From the NCBI GenBank assembly GCA_030523805.1, contig JAUNHS010000012.1, positions 18,433-24,902 of the forward strand: a DNA stretch of 6,470 bases. The letters run 5' to 3'. Below, in pieces: positions 5,757-6,470 of this stretch. Source of the stretch: Acinetobacter sp. Lineage in GTDB: Bacteria > Pseudomonadota > Gammaproteobacteria > Pseudomonadales > Moraxellaceae. Position numbers and translations under genes: made by a program. The notes under the pieces were generated by a model that was not told the DNA's origin, searched no databases, and was given only the letters and a program-made list of their open reading frames with translations. Each line of letters starts with the position of its first letter. Position 1 is the stretch's first letter.

Positions 5757-5873
5757 TTATAAGAATAGCCATGCAATGATGTAGATGATAATGGCAATGA
5801 GAAATAGTAGTCCGAGTATGCCAGTCATATCGCTAATGGCACTGCGTGGTCTTGGGATATAGGGTTCTTCTTT
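5757..5873 (-). repeat. Duplicated 3' gene segment, copy A
   Basis: The final 38 codons plus stop of paralogue A match 6135-6251. By my count 11 of 117 bases differ. Ten of these are synonymous and one changes Ile to Thr. Similarity stops abruptly upstream of the Lys codon that opens the segment. Confidence 0.88.
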
Positions 5874-6098
5874 TTGCTGAATTGGTTCATATTCATCATC
5901 TGTGAATGGGTCTTGACCGTATTTTAGATTATATATCATTCGCTCTATTTCTTCGTTTATTTGTTTATATTCTATCTCCATTCGTTCAAGTTCTTGTTGC
6001 ATGTAGGTGATTTGCAGTGAGATTTGTTCTTCTGTCAGTTGTTCTGCTGGTATGTGTTTGGTGATTTGGTATTTTCTGCGTAGCTTTTTTGCGTTCAT
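5757..6098 (-). CDS. Unrecognised tail-anchored coiled-coil membrane protein (paralogue A)
   Basis: I do not recognise this 113-residue protein. Residues 1-15 are basic (AKKLRRKYQITKH). Residues 26-58 form a textbook coiled coil: hydrophobic residues at 26, 30, 33, 37, 40, 44, 47, 51, 54 and 58 alternate 4-3 without a break. An acidic linker (63-78) leads to a PRPRSAISDMTG motif (82-93), and residues 92-113 are a single membrane segment (IAIIIYIIAWLFL) ending exactly at the C-terminus. There is no signal peptide. The layout predicts a cytoplasmic, probably oligomeric head anchored by its tail. The ATG at 6098 has AGGA seven bases ahead (6106-6109). The gene starts 36 nt after the stop of paralogue B, so they are probably cotranscribed. 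The last 38 residues match paralogue B at 37 positions. Function unknown. Confidence 0.75.
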   Translation of the reverse strand: MNAKKLRRKYQITKHIPAEQLTEEQISLQITYMQQELERMEIEYKQINEEIERMIYNLKYGQDPFTDDEYEPIQQKEEPYIPRPRSAISDMTGILGLLFLIAIIIYIIAWLFL

Positions 6099-6134
6099 AG
6101 CACGTTCCTATTGGTGTTTGCATTTGATTAATGA

Positions 6135-6251
6135 TTACAGAAATAGCCATGCGATGATGTAGATAATGATGGCAATGAGAAATAGCAGTCCGAGTATGCC
6201 AGTCATATCGCTGATAGCACTGCGTGGTCTTGGGGTATAAGGTTCTTCTTT
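6135..6251 (-). repeat. Duplicated 3' gene segment, copy B
   Basis: Second copy of the 117-base direct repeat, 378 bases from the first. It encodes the same tail with Thr in place of Ile in EEPYxPRPR. Confidence 0.88.
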
Positions 6252-6470
6252 TGGTGGTGCTGGAGTGTCGTCGTCTTCGCCAATTCTTTGTTTTTTGGCT
6301 TGTCGTCTGTAGTATTCTTGGATTTCTTCTATTGGTCTATGGGCCAGTTCTAATTCAAATTGCTCTTGTTTTTTGCTCGCTTGTTCTTCTCTACGCTCTC
6401 TTCGTTGTTCTCTTTTGAGTATTGCTCTCGCCTCTTTCACGATTTCTTCTGTACTTCTTGTTGGCTGCTC
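6135..6470 (-). CDS. Unrecognised tail-anchored membrane protein, 5'-partial (paralogue B)
   Basis: The frame is open without a stop to the right edge of the window, so the true start probably lies outside; a GTG at 6440 is an internal candidate but has only a weak ribosome site. The 111 visible residues begin EQPTRSTEEIVKEARAI. They continue with a very highly charged helical stretch rich in Arg, Lys, Glu and Gln (KREQRRERREEQASKKQEQ), then an EEIQEYYRRQAKKQR segment and an acidic Pro-containing linker. The end is the same PRPRSAISDMTG motif and C-terminal membrane segment as paralogue A. The head shows no similarity to that of A. No signal peptide is visible in this part. It lies directly upstream of A in the same orientation. 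Function unknown. Confidence 0.7.
   Translation of the reverse strand, partial: EQPTRSTEEIVKEARAILKREQRRERREEQASKKQEQFELELAHRPIEEIQEYYRRQAKKQRIGEDDDTPAPPKEEPYTPRPRSAISDMTGILGLLFLIAIIIYIIAWLFL

Noticed and set aside
6224..6418. Plus-strand hydrophobic ORF opposite paralogue B
   Set aside because: Its hydrophobic character is the mirror of the Arg/Glu-rich codons on the other strand; no start signals.
6135..6440. Complete gene starting at the GTG at 6440
   Set aside because: The frame stays open for the remaining 30 bases to the window edge and the GTG has no convincing ribosome site, so the gene is more likely cut by the edge.

Overview
The window is an AT-rich stretch of a gammaproteobacterial chromosome. 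The FolD protein looks very much like that of Acinetobacter, and the overall gene content and low GC fit Moraxellaceae (Acinetobacter, Moraxella and relatives). This assignment rests on recognising sequences by eye, without a database search.

Left part (1-2945), all on the minus strand: the 5' end of a probable metallo-beta-lactamase-fold hydrolase that runs off the left edge; an NhaC-family Na+/H+ antiporter with its own promoter and terminator; and the azlC-azlD pair for branched-chain amino acid export. The order of transcription is azlC, azlD, nhaC, hydrolase. A terminator separates nhaC from the hydrolase. None is visible between azlD and nhaC, so azlCD read-through into nhaC is possible.

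Middle (2946-5312): aat (leucyl/phenylalanyl-tRNA-protein transferase, N-end rule pathway) is read rightward, divergent from azlC. It converges on a small lipoprotein gene with an OB-fold-like domain, and the two genes share one bidirectional terminator whose loop contains the aat stop codon. Behind the lipoprotein promoter lies a 10-bp tandem repeat of about 4.6 copies. folD (one-carbon/folate metabolism) follows on the minus strand with a strong terminator.

Right part (5313-6470): a tRNA-Cys(GCA)/tRNA-Leu(UAA) operon, divergent from folD, with promoter and bidirectional terminator. Beyond it are two minus-strand genes for small tail-anchored membrane proteins that I do not recognise. Their N-terminal halves are unrelated and charged or coiled-coil, but their last 38 residues differ at only one position, and the DNA differences there are almost all synonymous. 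The second gene is cut by the right edge. This pair is the most unusual content of the window; the rest is ordinary housekeeping and transport. No IS element, CRISPR array, rRNA or recognisable phage gene is visible. No gene-free stretch exceeds 300 bases; the longest, 4225-4463, holds the lipoprotein promoter, the 10-bp repeats and the folD terminator.
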